Shown: positions 45,124 through 57,300 of the stretch, piece after piece
How the letters are laid out: every line of letters starts with the position of its first letter
How positions within the stretch are numbered: position 1 is the stretch's first letter
NCBI GenBank assembly: GCA_964058845.1
Contig: CAXKVR010000048.1
Coordinates: 124,001 to 188,000 of the forward strand
Direction of reading: 5' to 3'
DNA from: Carex sylvatica
Lineage: Eukaryota > Streptophyta > Magnoliopsida > Poales > Cyperaceae
Length of the DNA: 64,000 nt
Position numbers and translations under genes: made by a program
The notes under the pieces: generated by a model
Databases searched by the model: none
Told to the model about the DNA's origin: nothing
Seen by the model: the letters and a program-made list of their open reading frames with translations, nothing else

Positions 45124-47770
45124 ATGGCTTCAACAATATCTACGCCAAGAGGCATATCACAATCAGGTCGTCTTGGATCGTTGGATTCGCCACAGTCATG
45201 GCCATCAGTGGTTCCTTTCAGTGAGCCTGAAATTGACAATATAAGTAACACTGATGAAGGAGAGGAGCTGTTGTCTGTTTCCTGGAACCAGGATTATGGA
45301 TGCATTGCTGTCGGGACAACCAGTGGCTTTAGGATCTACAATTGTGACCCCTTTAAGGAAACATTCAGGTGCTCTTCATTACGGGATTTTGCAATTTAGG
45401 CTTAGTGTCCTTGTGATAGTGTATTTGCAAGTAATGTTAGGTGCTTTTATATTTTTTGCAAGTATCATCAACTATTAGATTCCATTGATGGACAAATATT
45501 TATTCTACTAAAGGTGAACTACATTTGTGCAGTGTGATCCTTCTTTTTTCTAAGGCCTTACAAATGTAGGTTGTGGTTTTTTTCTTGGATTAAGTTTTGA
45601 ACACTATATTTGTAAGTGACCAGAAAGTATGGAGTATTACTGTCAAATGGGAGATGTTTTTGTAACCTGCCTACATGACAAAAATTTAGTTATAATTTAC
45701 AAGATTCACATAGGGAACTATGCATGCTGGTTTTAGCATAGTAGCAAACCAGTACTGTTTGCCTAATTACCCAATTGTGGGATCATTCCAACAGGAGGGA
45801 CCTGCAAGGTGGTGGATTTGGAATAGTTGAGATGCTGTTCCGTTGCAACATACTTGCCCTAGTGGGTGGTGGGTCGCATCCACAGTACCCACCTAACAAA
45901 GTGATGATCTGGGACGATCACCAGAGCCGCTGCATTGGCGAGTTTGTGTTCCGCTCTGAGGTCCGTGCTGTGAAGCTCCGCCGTGACCTTATAGTGGTCG
46001 TCTTAGAACACAAGATCTATGTATACAACTTCACCGACCTTAAATTGCTTCATCAAATAGAGACTCTGGCAAACCCGAGGGGTCTGTGCTGTCTCTCATA
46101 TGACCCCAACTCATCAGTTCTGGCATGCTCTGGGTTGCGCAAGGGAGAGGTGAGAGTAGAACACTTCGGACTGAAGGTCACTAAGTTTATCAGTGCACAT
46201 GATTCGAATATTGCTTGTGCAACTTTGACTGTGGATGGGCTCCTTCTTGCTACTGCGAGTACTAAGGGAACACTGATTAGGATTTTTAACACCTTGGATG
46301 GAACCCGGTTGCAAGAGGTAAATTTTTTATTTCTTATTTTTCCCTTTTATTTTATTTTGGGCATTAAATATGCATAGTCTTAGTTTATGAGCAAGTAGGG
46401 ATGAATTGTGTAATGAAAGGATTTATCTTACTAGATTATCTTGTTATTATATATTTTATTATTGGGCAGCAACTTATATCAGAAATCATCTATCACAGGC
46501 TTGACGGTTTAAGTAGTTGTCTAAAATTGAGTTAAGGCCAGCTAAGCGGATTTGAATGGTACTTGGACTTAACTAACTCTAGTACATTTCTATGATTTTT
46601 TGAATGACTAAACTCCATACAGGTAAGAAGAGGATTGGACAGAGCAGATATATATAGCATTGCACTGTCTCAAAACGTGCAGTGGTTGGCAGTGTCAAGT
46701 GACAAAGGTACGGTGCATGTTTTCAGCCTCAGAGTCAGAGTAGCCGGAGATGATGCATCTAACCAAAATGCAACTCCTACCATGGCTCATTCTCCAAAGA
46801 TGACTCATCAAAACTCCTCCAGTTCACTTGACGCTCTCATGCCTCAAAATACCGGGACCAATACCAGCTCATCCCTGTCCTTCATGAGAGGTCAATTTTT
46901 GTCTTAATGCATTTTTTCGTATTTGAGGAAAATTTTGCTGGATACCTTGTGCCTGAAAACTATTGGTCATAAAAAGGCAACACCTCAAAATGTTGAAAAT
47001 TCTTGTGTCGATTGTGGGGTACAGAGGTAAGTAACCTCAAATTAGGGGTCTTGTATGCTCATATATGTTTTCAATGCTATGCATATAGTTTTGAGCTGCA
47101 TACCAGGAAATTTTTCTTCTCGCATCTTTAATTAAGAAGCTTTGGATGTCTTGTTTGATTAAACACTTGTAATATCTAATTTGAAATTGCAATCTGACAT
47201 TTCTCTTTTACAATATGTTAGGTGTATTGCCAAAGTATTTTAGTTCAGAATGGTCCTTTGCACAGTTTCACTTGCCAGAAACTACACGGTATAAGACTGC
47301 TTTTGGAGCTCAGAACACTGTGATGGCCATTAGCATGGATGGAAGGTACATTTTATCTCAATTTTACATCACAACCCAGTACATTCTTCTAATAGTCCTT
47401 TCAAATACTCGGCCAAGAACAACTAGCCGTTATTCTAAAAAATTACATGATGTGTGCAAGACCCCCCACACTGAACCTCAAAGAACCCTTTCTGTTGTCA
47501 TAATCCATTCAAATGAACGAATTGGAAAGGATTGTTGCTTTGAATTCAAAAGTACAGGAAAGAATATTACAGCTACCTTTCAAACTATATTGACTCTATT
47601 GATTCATTAAAATTTTATTGGTTTATTATTTAATTTACAAGTCCATGTGTTTTTCCACCTCCAGTTTCTACAGATGCTCTTTTGATCCAGTGAATGGAGG
47701 GCAGATGGTCCAGAGAGAATTCATCAAGTTTCTTAATTCTGACATCCAGCGACCAAAGCCTATGCCCTGA
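45124..47770 (+). CDS. ATG18a-like: Autophagy-related protein 18, WIPI/PROPPIN beta-propeller
   Basis: Five coding exons (45124-45368, 45795-46317, 46623-46890, 47222-47345, 47665-47770) join in frame to 421 aa. A Ser/Pro-rich N-terminus precedes WD40-like blades starting at [21 protein letters not shown]. Then come [18 protein letters not shown] and [17 protein letters not shown]. The PROPPIN phosphoinositide-binding motif is VRRG at residues 257-260, in the phrase [15 protein letters not shown]. An extra Ser/Thr/Asn-rich loop follows (about 300-345). Known members bind PI3P and PI(3,5)P2 and act in phagophore growth with ATG2. The sequence matches the short plant forms (ATG18a/c/d type) and lacks the BCAS3 extension of the long forms. 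Exon 4 reads through into its intron for a while, but the family end [12 protein letters not shown] requires the splice. Confidence 0.93.
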
Positions 47771-49160
47771 TATAAATAAATTCAATATTGGATGCATTAA
47801 AATCCTTGTAAATAGAAAGCTGAATACTAAGTATGTGTACATATATGTTGTGGTTGTGGATAACTGTAAATTACCTGCATCAGTTTATTGACTTGGTATT
47901 TAGTTTTTAGGAACTGATTTAAAAATCCATTTGGTTGTTTTGTTTTGTTTGTGGTGTCTTTCATCATCTCAGGTCATTTGCAAGCTTGCAGACCTATCCT
48001 TCTTTCTAAAAAGCGAGTCAATATTTCGGCATTTCAATGTGCTTCACTTCAACGTTCAATTCACATGTAATAATCACTTCTTGTTGATAATGATATGTTA
48101 AACGGGATACATAAAAAGGTAACTGTCAAAGTGTCAAACTGTCAATACATTATACATTCAGTCAATCTGTCATTCTCCATTTTAATTGAACCGCGTGAAA
48201 ACTTCAATTAATTTAGATGACTAGACCGATTGCTATAAGTGGTGTTAGTGGGTTGATAAGACGCGTTTACTTCAGATCGGACAGTGCAAATTTAAAAAAT
48301 AGATTATGACATGTGGTTCTGGAATAACAATATGTTGCTATATACGGACTTTTAAATTATCTGCTAAAAATATGGAGAATCTTTTATTCATAAAAAATAT
48401 TATCAAATAAGAGAGAAAGAAATAGTACCTCAATTTTTCGGACTGTAGAAAGACTGCAGGAAAAATTTTCATTTAAAGTATTTTTATTTATAGAAATTAT
48501 TATAAAATAAGAGAGAGAAAAAGTGTACCTCGGTTTTTCGGTATATAGAATGACCGGAGCAAAAGAATTTCGATTCAAACGGAAAAAATTCCTCTGTTCT
48601 TTCTAAAATCCAAAAAACTGTCATACTCTTTTCTTCTCTTATTTTATAGTAATTTCTATGAATAAAAAAAATATCAACAATATGGTCTAATTAATTAAAT
48701 CTTCATTTTCGAGTTTTTAGGGTTGGTTTTTTTGCTCCTCTCCGATTTATCTTAGAATTTGGGTTAGTTGCCTTCCCCTGGATATTGTGCAAATGGATCT
48801 TTGTAACTAGCATGCAACAAATGAAAAAAAGTGTCCAGATGGGTCGAAATAACTTGTTGTACGGTAATCCATCAGGTCAACTCTAAAGATCAGCACGAGA
48901 CAATGCATAAGACTTGCAGGCAATGTTATCAGAACTAGACTGGACGTTGAATTGGTAAATCAATCAGTTCAATTGCTAATTTCTTAAAACATATATAACT
49001 TCTTATTCAAAGGCTAAAATGGTACAATGAGATGCAGGTGTTCTCGATCCGTCCTGTGTGCAACTTTTATCATGATTTTTAATTAAAAAAATTATGGTAC
49101 AATGAGATGCACAATTTCAAATTACTTAGGAATAGAGCTTACATTTAGCCAAACTTATAT
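47771..49160. other. Intergenic DNA after the ATG18 gene
   Basis: The first part is the likely 3' UTR. At 48382-48680 lies a compound foldback (separate entry). Near 48925-48990 lies a repeat piece related to 39168-39260. No gene was recognised. Confidence 0.5.
48382..48680. repeat. Compound repeat: two tandem copies and one inverted copy
   Basis: A unit containing AAATAAGAGAGAAAGAAATA and GTACCTCAATTTTTCGG occurs at about 48385-48450 and again at about 48490-48545. An inverted version (CTTCTCTTATTTTATAGTAA) lies at about 48632-48660. The pieces may be a partly duplicated foldback element. Confidence 0.65.
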
Positions 49161-49372
49161 GAGATAGGAGTAGGTCCGATGCCCATTGGACCTACTTTTA
49201 GGTTCGATAGGTTCTATCACCGTATGATCAGCATTAAGATTTGTGAGCACGGAAATTGATAAAAACTAGAACGGATTTTAATACAGAGTGCACGAATCTT
49301 AATGTATTTGAACGGTCACAACACCCATCGAACCAAAGTAGGTCCAATGGGCATCGGACCTACTCCGACTCC
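49161..49372. mobile_element. Foldback MITE with perfect 9-bp target duplication
   Basis: This is a 212-bp element with arms of about 45 bases. The left end is GAGATAGGAGTAGGTCCGAT, then GCCCATTGGACCTACTTT. The right end is GCATCGGACCTACTCCGACT then CC. AACTTATAT flanks it at 49152-49160 and 49373-49381. The arm sequence differs from the GAATTC/GGATAC family, but the inner GAACGGTCAC and CACCGTATGATC segments look related. Confidence 0.88.
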
Positions 49373-49381
49373 AACTTATAT

Positions 49382-51743
49382 ATGCTCACGGAAAGTTAGG
49401 TAAGTAGCTAGCTAGAGAATGAATTAAAAAAATAAATAATAACTACTGCGCCATTGCACGATTTATGTTTAATCAATGAATTTTGTCAAACAATTTCACG
49501 AATAAGTGAAATAATTCTGCTACATATATTCAGCGCATGACCGGTCTTGAAAAATTTGGAGATTTGGAGATTTTGAGGAGAAAAAAAATTTGAACTCTTT
49601 ATATATTCAATTTTTTTTTTTTATTGATTCATGCCCTTATATATACAATTTTTTTTATTAATATGTTAATAAATCATATTTATTTATAAAAAAAAATTGA
49701 ACTCTTTATATATATAAAATTTAAAACTTAATATTTTATTTATTTTTAATATATACAGATTTTTTTTAATATATACAAATTAAAATTTCTTTTGGGCCTC
49801 CTTAGATCTTGGAGCTCTGGGTCATCGTCTTGAGTGCCCTGCAACTGAGCTGAACACCTGATTCAGTGAATAAAATTGTCTGAAGTTTATTGTATATATT
49901 CTAGTTGAAACATATATAGAGTGACATAACCTACGGCTACCTAATGAAGAAAGAAAAATAAATCGATTAAGTTCATTTAATTGTCTTCATCAAAAAGATA
50001 ACGAATTAATCAAAACTTTCACCATAATAAGATATCTTATTATTTAGGAGTAAAGGTAGATATTTAGAGTCTATAAATATAATTCTTTACGCTTAAATAT
50101 CATATAACAATGAAAGTTTTGACTAATTCGTTGTCAAAACGGAGGAAGACAACTAAATCTAAATTAGTAAATTTAATGAAATATTTTGTTCATGTGACTC
50201 ACATACTCATGATATTATTATTTTTATGAATGGTATTTAATTTTATATATATATATCTTTCCATTTGTTACTAAAAATTAAAATTGTAATAATTGCACTT
50301 TTTTTTAGTGAAAGTATTCCAAAGTCAAATCGTATAATGTTATTACAAAAATTGTTTATCTGAAAATAATCTTCAAGATAACAAGTTCTCCTCACAAAAA
50401 TTGTTTATCTGAAAATAACGTACTATCTCACAAATCGCAATTAATGTATAGGAAGGTGCTAGCTAACATGCACAAATTAATACATTAGCATAAATAAAAT
50501 TTCATGTATGTTAATGATTGTTTTGAACTAAAATGGCTTTTGTATAAGTGAAACTAACATAAAAAACTATTAACAAAAAAAAATGAAGGGTTTACTAAGA
50601 TGGGAATCAAATGCGATACTCTTCAAATCTCTACTATTTCCTACTCTCTTTTCTATCTCTCTTTCTCTCTCTCTCCTCTTCTTTAAAGAGAGATAGAAAG
50701 AAAAATAGATAGTAGGGTCCTGCTTTTCACTTGGAAAAAGCAACAGATCTTGATTCACTAAGATGGAAAACTATGATATCATCGACAACAATCTCTCCTG
50801 CGTGAAAAACATAATTGTGATAATTTTTCTTATAGGTTGAGAATTAAGAATAATAGAGGTTTATTGGATTAGGATTAGGGTGGAATTCCAAGTTGGTATG
50901 AAAATTTTGAATTAGTGGAGAATGATAGGTTTTAGAAAATGGTAGAGAAAGACTCTGATCGAAGGGAGCGACAAATGCGAAATAGAATTAGAATTACCTG
51001 TCGCGTTTGTGATCGGAAGCGAAGGAGAAGCTAGAGAAGAGTTCAATTCACGCGACTTTTCGACCCTCAAATCGCGTCAGCAAATCACCGCCAAAACGTA
51101 GGTATTTGGCGAGAATTGATTGTTCGCTCGTGAGAAGACCTATCTACCCTCTTTGTTCTCTTCCTTCGTCAACTGCACGGTGAAATCCGGTGAAATCGAT
51201 CTCTTTTCTTCACATCAGGAGGTCCGACAAGGTGTTAAGTTGCTTTCTCCAAACTTCTATCATTCTCCAGTAACTTTCGTTTTTCAATTTAACATCTATT
51301 TTTTTAGTTCTGTGAGACTCTAACAATGACAATTTCTGTAAATTCAATAAATATAATGGATGGTTTTTTAACTCTTGAAAATGAATTCTACTCGCTTGTA
51401 AATAGCTTCTGATTAGAAATTTTTTAATCATAATCATTTCTATTCATCTCTTTTTAATGAAATGAACTCATTTCTCATGCTCCATTGTTTCCGATCAAAG
51501 CAAAATATGGCGGCGAATAGAATAGAGTTGATATTTCCCCTGGGATATATTGACTATTTATAGATGAGTGAAAATAGGTTTAACAACATAAGAATTTGAT
51601 TTTCTAGGGTTTGGACATCGATTTCTACTTTCTAAAAGAATGCTAATAAAATAATAGAGCAATAAAAGGCAATAAAAAGATTAGTAGGTCTACGTAACTT
51701 CTAGAACAATTTATATAGTCAGAGATAGATTTTTGTGGACCTA
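49382..51743. other. AT-rich intergenic DNA, no gene recognised
   Basis: It contains several stretches of T and A runs and, near 50640-50720, CT-rich sequence that pairs with a nearby GA-rich stretch. Around 50930-51200 a GC-richer segment with short open frames resembles the stretch near 20970. It was not assigned to a gene. Confidence 0.45.
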
Positions 51744-51752
51744 CTATATATG

Positions 51753-51932
51753 GAGTGCGTATCCTCTCAGATATCTCAACTTTTGCGTGACCGACGTGTC
51801 CGGTGCCTATTCGGAGGTGATGTAGGGATCAATATTTATGTGTGCTTTGAGATTCGTACAGAACGTATTTAAACGGTTGAAATCTTCCATAAAGTCACGC
51901 AAAATTTGAGATATCTCAGAGGATACAAATTC
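51753..51932. mobile_element. Foldback MITE of the GAATTC/GGATAC family with perfect 9-bp target duplication
   Basis: This is a 180-bp element. The left end is GAGTGCGTATCCTCTCAGAT and the right end is TCTCAGAGGATACAAATTC. CTATATATG flanks it at 51744-51752 and 51933-51941. It shares both arms and core with the copy at 20716, so the two belong to one subfamily. Confidence 0.92.
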
Positions 51933-51941
51933 CTATATATG

Positions 51942-53125
51942 CACGACCAATTTTTTTTCTAAGCATGCCACTATCACTATTACAGTGTGATCTAATTCGG
52001 ATTTGGAGAGGTTAGCAGCTTTTATAGGCTCGTTTTGATTATTAGATAATGATATAACGTTTGTTGTTCAATGGATTGTATGTGCTGGCAGTGCGGAATT
52101 TGTCTGAAAAAAAAAATATGTTTTTAAAAAAAAAATTTATTTATAAGCCTATTTACATAAATTTTAACAAGACTGACAATCAATTCAAATAAAGTCGTCT
52201 CTTGTAATTTCTTTATGGAACTTTTTACTCATTTACTTACCTATTGAACGATGTAAGTCTAGTTATAATATTGATACACTTGTCTATTCATTTACTCATT
52301 TATGTTTTTATATTGATTGAAAAGAATAAGAATAAGAAATAGACCAAATTGGTTTGCAAACAATGTGCCATCTGATTTTGATTTTCTAAAAGTTCAATAA
52401 CAAAAATCTGCAAATTAAGTTTTTGTTTTCCAAATTTTTTGTATTCTCTTTGAAATTTATGTTACCAAATAATTTTATTGTGATAGTTCAGGGTAGTTTA
52501 AATTGCTGAATGACTTTTAAGTTTTATGGACTTCCAATTACATTTTGTAAATTTCGATAGAGCAAAATTATTTCTAATATTTTAATTTTATTTTAATTTA
52601 AAATTTTAATTCGACAAATATGCAAACATAAATCTATGACCAGTCAATTTGATCGAATCCTTAATTTACAAGTATCGCATTGAAAAATGGTGGATCCATG
52701 AGACCATGAACCTAGAACTCCACTTGGTAGCAGGTCATCGGATTAGATTCGGTCTTTTTAAAAAATAAAAATAAAATATTATTGACTCGGTCAAATTTTT
52801 TTATGATAGTGAATGTGTTCTTATAATAATTATAATTAGATAGTTAAAATCAGATTTAATACGAATTGTGATAGTGATTTTAGTCGACTCGTATAAATAT
52901 CATTTTTGCTTCCATCACAATGTTGCCAATGCATACCTACTCTTATTATAATACAAAGGATTTCTGCAGGTGGGCCCATAAATATATCTCCACGGGTCCA
53001 GCTACTTACAGCATAGAAATGCACACTTTACTATGTCACAGAAGATATCTGTAACAATGTAAAAGGTCAGGCGCAACGCGGACGGCAACAGTTTCCAATT
53101 TTCGGTTTCTTTTGCTTTTCCACCC
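51942..53125. other. Intergenic DNA, nothing recognised
   Basis: AT-rich sequence without a convincing open frame, RNA gene or complete repeat. Confidence 0.5.
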
Positions 53126-53126
53126 G

Positions 53127-53623
53127 GAATTCATATTACCAAAGGTAACTCAAGTTTTGAATTTAGATTCTTACCATTCGATCCTTATCACGATTATCAT
53201 AATTCTTATCGAACGGTCTAGATTTAAACTCAAAATTTGAGGTACCTAAAAGATAAGCCTCTTCAGGCCCCGCAAGTCCGCACCGCAAGTCAGTAGTCAC
53301 TTTAACAACTTTCCTCAAAAAAAAAAAAAAAAAAAGTCACTTTAACAACCATTATTTTTCTCATTTTTCTTATTTTATTCCAGAATACACGGTAGAAACT
53401 GGAGCCCGCATCATCTGCATTAACTCAAAAGAGAATTTTTGAGTTAATGAATCTCGATTGTCTGATTTTAAACGGAATCAATCCGGTCACAGTCTATAAT
53501 TCAGGTATTCTTTAATATTTTGTAGATCTAGTCAGCACGACTTTTAAAGCAGATCGAACGGTCAGATTCATTAACTCGAAAGATTTCTTTTTGAGTTAAT
53601 GCAGAGGATCTAGTGAATTCCGT
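53127..53623. repeat. Two foldback copies and a poly(A) scar close together
   Basis: One copy spans about 53127-53262: GAATTCATATTACC on the left, TTTGAGGTACCTAAAAG on the right, and GAACGGTCTAGATTTAAAC inside. A second spans about 53408-53623: CTGCATTAACTCAAAAGAG on the left, and GAGTTAATGCAGAGGATC then GTGAATTC on the right. Between them lies the poly(A) insertion at 53295-53349. No 9-bp duplication was found for these two copies. Confidence 0.65.
53295..53349 (+). mobile_element. Poly(A)-only retroposition scar with 15-bp target duplication
   Basis: AGTCACTTTAACAAC occurs at 53295-53309 and again, exactly, at 53335-53349. Between the two copies there are only TTTCCTC and about 19 A. A perfect 15-bp duplication around a 3'-terminal A run is the product expected when a LINE-type machinery primes at a nick and copies only the end of an RNA. 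Confidence 0.8.
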
Positions 53624-53747
53624 TTCTGTTTTCGAGTCAATTTCGCTTCATCTTTTCCAAATTTCCTCGTTCTCGAAAAAGAATCGACGTGTACAAGGAG
53701 TAGGTCTTGTGCGAAGTCTTTTCCCAAGCACATATCACATCCTTGCT

Positions 53748-53936
53748 GAGTCCGTGTCCCCCCAGGTACCTGAGGTGCAATTGTAAAAATAGACGGTCCA
53801 GATTAATTCCATTCGGGTCAAACTCAATCCGGTAGCTCTGAGGCTGTAGGGAATATGCTTTGAGATTCGTGCCAATTTGAAATGAACGGTTCGGATTCAC
53901 CAATTGCACCTCAGGTACCTGGGGTGATACGGATTC
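53748..53936. mobile_element. Foldback MITE of the GAATTC/GGATAC family with perfect 9-bp target duplication
   Basis: This is a 189-bp element. The left end is GAGTCCGTGTCCCCCCAGGT and the right end is GTACCTGGGGTGATACGGATTC, given here in two parts: GTACCTGGGG and TGATACGGATTC. ATCCTTGCT flanks it at 53739-53747 and 53937-53945. It ends about 455 bases before the glycolipid transfer protein ATG, close to the likely transcription start. Confidence 0.9.
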
Positions 53937-54391
53937 ATCCTTGCTCCCTACACCGAAAGTGAAACCAAAAATTAAATCATATAAAATACTAGGGATTCGC
54001 GCGAGAGAGGGAGAGGGAGATTCGAGACCTCTCTACCTTTCTAACATCCCTTTTGTTCGTCTCTCTTCTAAGTTCTAACATATAATTCTTAGTTATCCCC
54101 TCCTCAAATTAAGAAATAATCTGTCATCTCTGCTGCAAGCCTTTCAGTTTGTTTGGAGGTAACGTTTATGCTTTTTTTCTTTCTTTTCTTTTCTTTTTTA
54201 CGTCTCCATTGGAAAAGAATCTGTTGTACTAAATAAAGCATATAACTTCGTAGTAACAATACGACTAGTGCATTCACTAACTTGTGTTCTTATTTCTGCC
54301 TTTTTGGTTTCACCTTGTAATGACACTTGGGTTTCTCTTTCAAGTATTTTCTAGAAACAAAGAAGAGAATTCGGTAAGGGAATTGCCATTG

Positions 54392-57300
54392 ATGGAATCA
54401 GAGGGATTTGCCCTTGCCCCCTCTTTGGAGGCGTCAAAGTATGTCAAATCAGAGAATGGAGAGATGCTGACAAAACCATTCCTTGATGTGTGCAGACTTC
54501 TCTTCCCTCTCATTGGTACAATCTCTGGTTCCAATTTGATTGTTCCTTTTTTAATTAGTAATTGTACTATACTTATCCACATCCTCATGATGATCATGTT
54601 TGAATTTGTGCTTAGGTAATTTCTTTCTTTTCTTTTTTTTTTTTGACAAAAGTGGGTTAGACCCACCAGTTTCATTAAGAAACTAATACTGTTTTTTACC
54701 AGTTCCATGGTTGTCATCATAGTGACAAATGAATTATTCGGGTTCAATTCGGCGAGATCAAAAATTTGTGATTCAGAATTATCCAGACAAGAGATTTCAG
54801 TCCTGCATGATAGCAAAAAAAAAAAAAAAACCAAAAAAAATTATTTTGGGAAAAATTCGAGAATAATTAATAAAATTCGGGAAAAGTTCGTAAAATTCGC
54901 AAATTATTCGGGTTTAATTCGGTCAAAGTTCTGTCAACCGAATAATTCGGCGTTCGGTTTGGCATCACCGAAAAAACGAATTATTTGGGTATAATTCGGG
55001 TATAATACGCGAATCTTGTCACTATGGTCGTTATCGTAGATTGATTATTCTAATTTTTGTTGTGTATAAACAAAAAATAAATTACTCTTGCTAGCCATGT
55101 AGCTTGCTTGTTTACTATTGTCTAGTTTATCTTGTTTGATTAATTAATGTTTCGTAGACTTGGTGTGGTCACAAATCACAATTAGATAAGGATGTTTATT
55201 GTTATCTAAAAGTTAGATTTTGAAGAATTTTTTTGGTAGATTCCCAAATTTGATCATCAAGCAACTTATGTATCATATTTCATTGATCAGGATAGTTTTG
55301 TTTACCAACAATTTTAGTTATAAATTAGAAAAGCTGGTCATCATAGTAGCTTTTACCAAATTAACTGCAGTTTTGTTTTTTCTTTGGATTAGAATGATAT
55401 TTGTTTTGTCAGATCAATAAATTAAATGTAGCACGGTCTCTCTTGCAATAACTATTCAATGCTGACATAGCTTGTACCCATTAATCACATCTTAAATTCA
55501 GCTCTTTGTGATATTTGATAAATTAAAAATTCTAATTTTTTAAAAGAAGACCTGAAAATTGGTTAGTTATTATGTGATAATTAATTTTTCAAAATTTGAG
55601 GCATGATTCCACCTTCCTTTGCTTCTGTTCGTTGGTACATCATAGAATATTTTGTACATTTTTAAATTGCTATCCAGTTAAAAATTTAAATTAACTAGCC
55701 TACATGATACTTCTCTATGCAATTGTGTAAACTCAATCATTATAGTGATTATGAGATTGATTAAGATTCTTCTATTTAGATAAGCTTGGACCAACTTTGT
55801 CTGCTGTGAGGTGTGATGTCGGAAGCAACCTATCGGTATGAGCTCAAAAACACATTTGTTCTAATAATTAATAATTTGCTCATATGATGATGCTATTTAG
55901 CAACAATTGTTCAAATGGTACTTTTTCAGAGGCTGGATGCAATATACACTTCTGATCCTTTAAGATACACATACCTACAAAGTATCGTGCAAGCAGAGAT
56001 TCAGGCCAAAACAGCCAAAAAACCATCCAGTTGCAGTAATGGACTGCTCTGGTTAACAAGGTAAGACATCGAAAGCATATGTTGCTAGGTTTTGAAAGGT
56101 ATTTTGTTGCATAGAAGTGGAAATGTACCTCAGATACAAAAAAGAAAGATTTAGGAAAATGTACCTCAGATATAATAAATAAAGAAAAAAAAAATTCTTC
56201 TCCATACAATTAAGTATTACAGTAACTATGTCTGTGCTGATATATGCTGGTTATAATCTGTCTTATTTGTCAAATTGCAAAGCAGTTCCTCAATCCTCAG
56301 TGCTCGTAATTCACAAGTAATTTATTTGGACTTTTCAAATTTTTCCTGTCGATCTTTAGCTTAACAGAATTACAATAAATTATTCTGGTGAAATAACAGA
56401 AATGAGGTGACTATGTACTTTGAACCAAAAATTTAAGAAACTGGACATATAGATTCCACTTCTACAAGGATTTTTTTTGGCAATTTTCCCGCAGTATGCT
56501 GAAGTGAAATCATTCAAAACATCAAGATTTTGAATTGAGTTCAGTTTTATCGTCCAAATGATTTTTTTTAACAATCTTTGGAGGAAGGATTCTCCTAATA
56601 GTTTCTTGCACTTTGGGGAATTCAATTAAATTTTTTTTCTGCAAAATTTTCTTTAGAACAAACATTAATAGTTGCAATTTGGATCTTAAAAAGCTTGGTT
56701 CTGATGTCAGGGCAATGGATTTCACGGTTGAGCTTCTGAGAACTGTGGTAGCAAATCCTGAATGGAGCATGACACATGCATGCACCATTTCTTATAACAA
56801 GACTCTGAAGAGGTGGCATGGCTGGTTGACAAGTTCTAGCTTTATGGTAAATTATTTTTTGTTAGGGTTCAAATAGATTCACTTTGCTTCCAACCCTTTT
56901 GGTCTTCCAGGATTAGTTATTGCTGTGATAATATGCTAGTGTTACACAACTGATGGTATAAAACAGCCAATTTTTTGATTACTGTACACTTTTGGTTGGA
57001 TTAATTACCAGTATGTATGCAGAAGTTAACTGCTTGGCTGCAAGCTTCTCTGTGTTTTTTTTTTTTAACGGTTATCTGTGCTTGTGTGCATAGTTGAGTG
57101 CACATGTCAAGGAATAATTTCAGAATTGTGGCTCCTTGTGTGCAAGGATTGATCTGATTAATTGGATGGTTCTTTATTGCAGCGAATCTGTACAATCTTA
57201 TAAAATTGAGTAAATTGCTATTGCATTGTACAGTACTGTTTTTTCAGAACTTCAAGAATTTATTGGATTCTATGTGTCAGAGTTTGAGCAACTGAAGAAT

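Noticed and set aside
47346..47610. Continuation of the ATG18 exon 4 frame into the intron
   Set aside because: A good donor at 47346 and the conserved family end in the exon at 47665 show that this is intron read-through.
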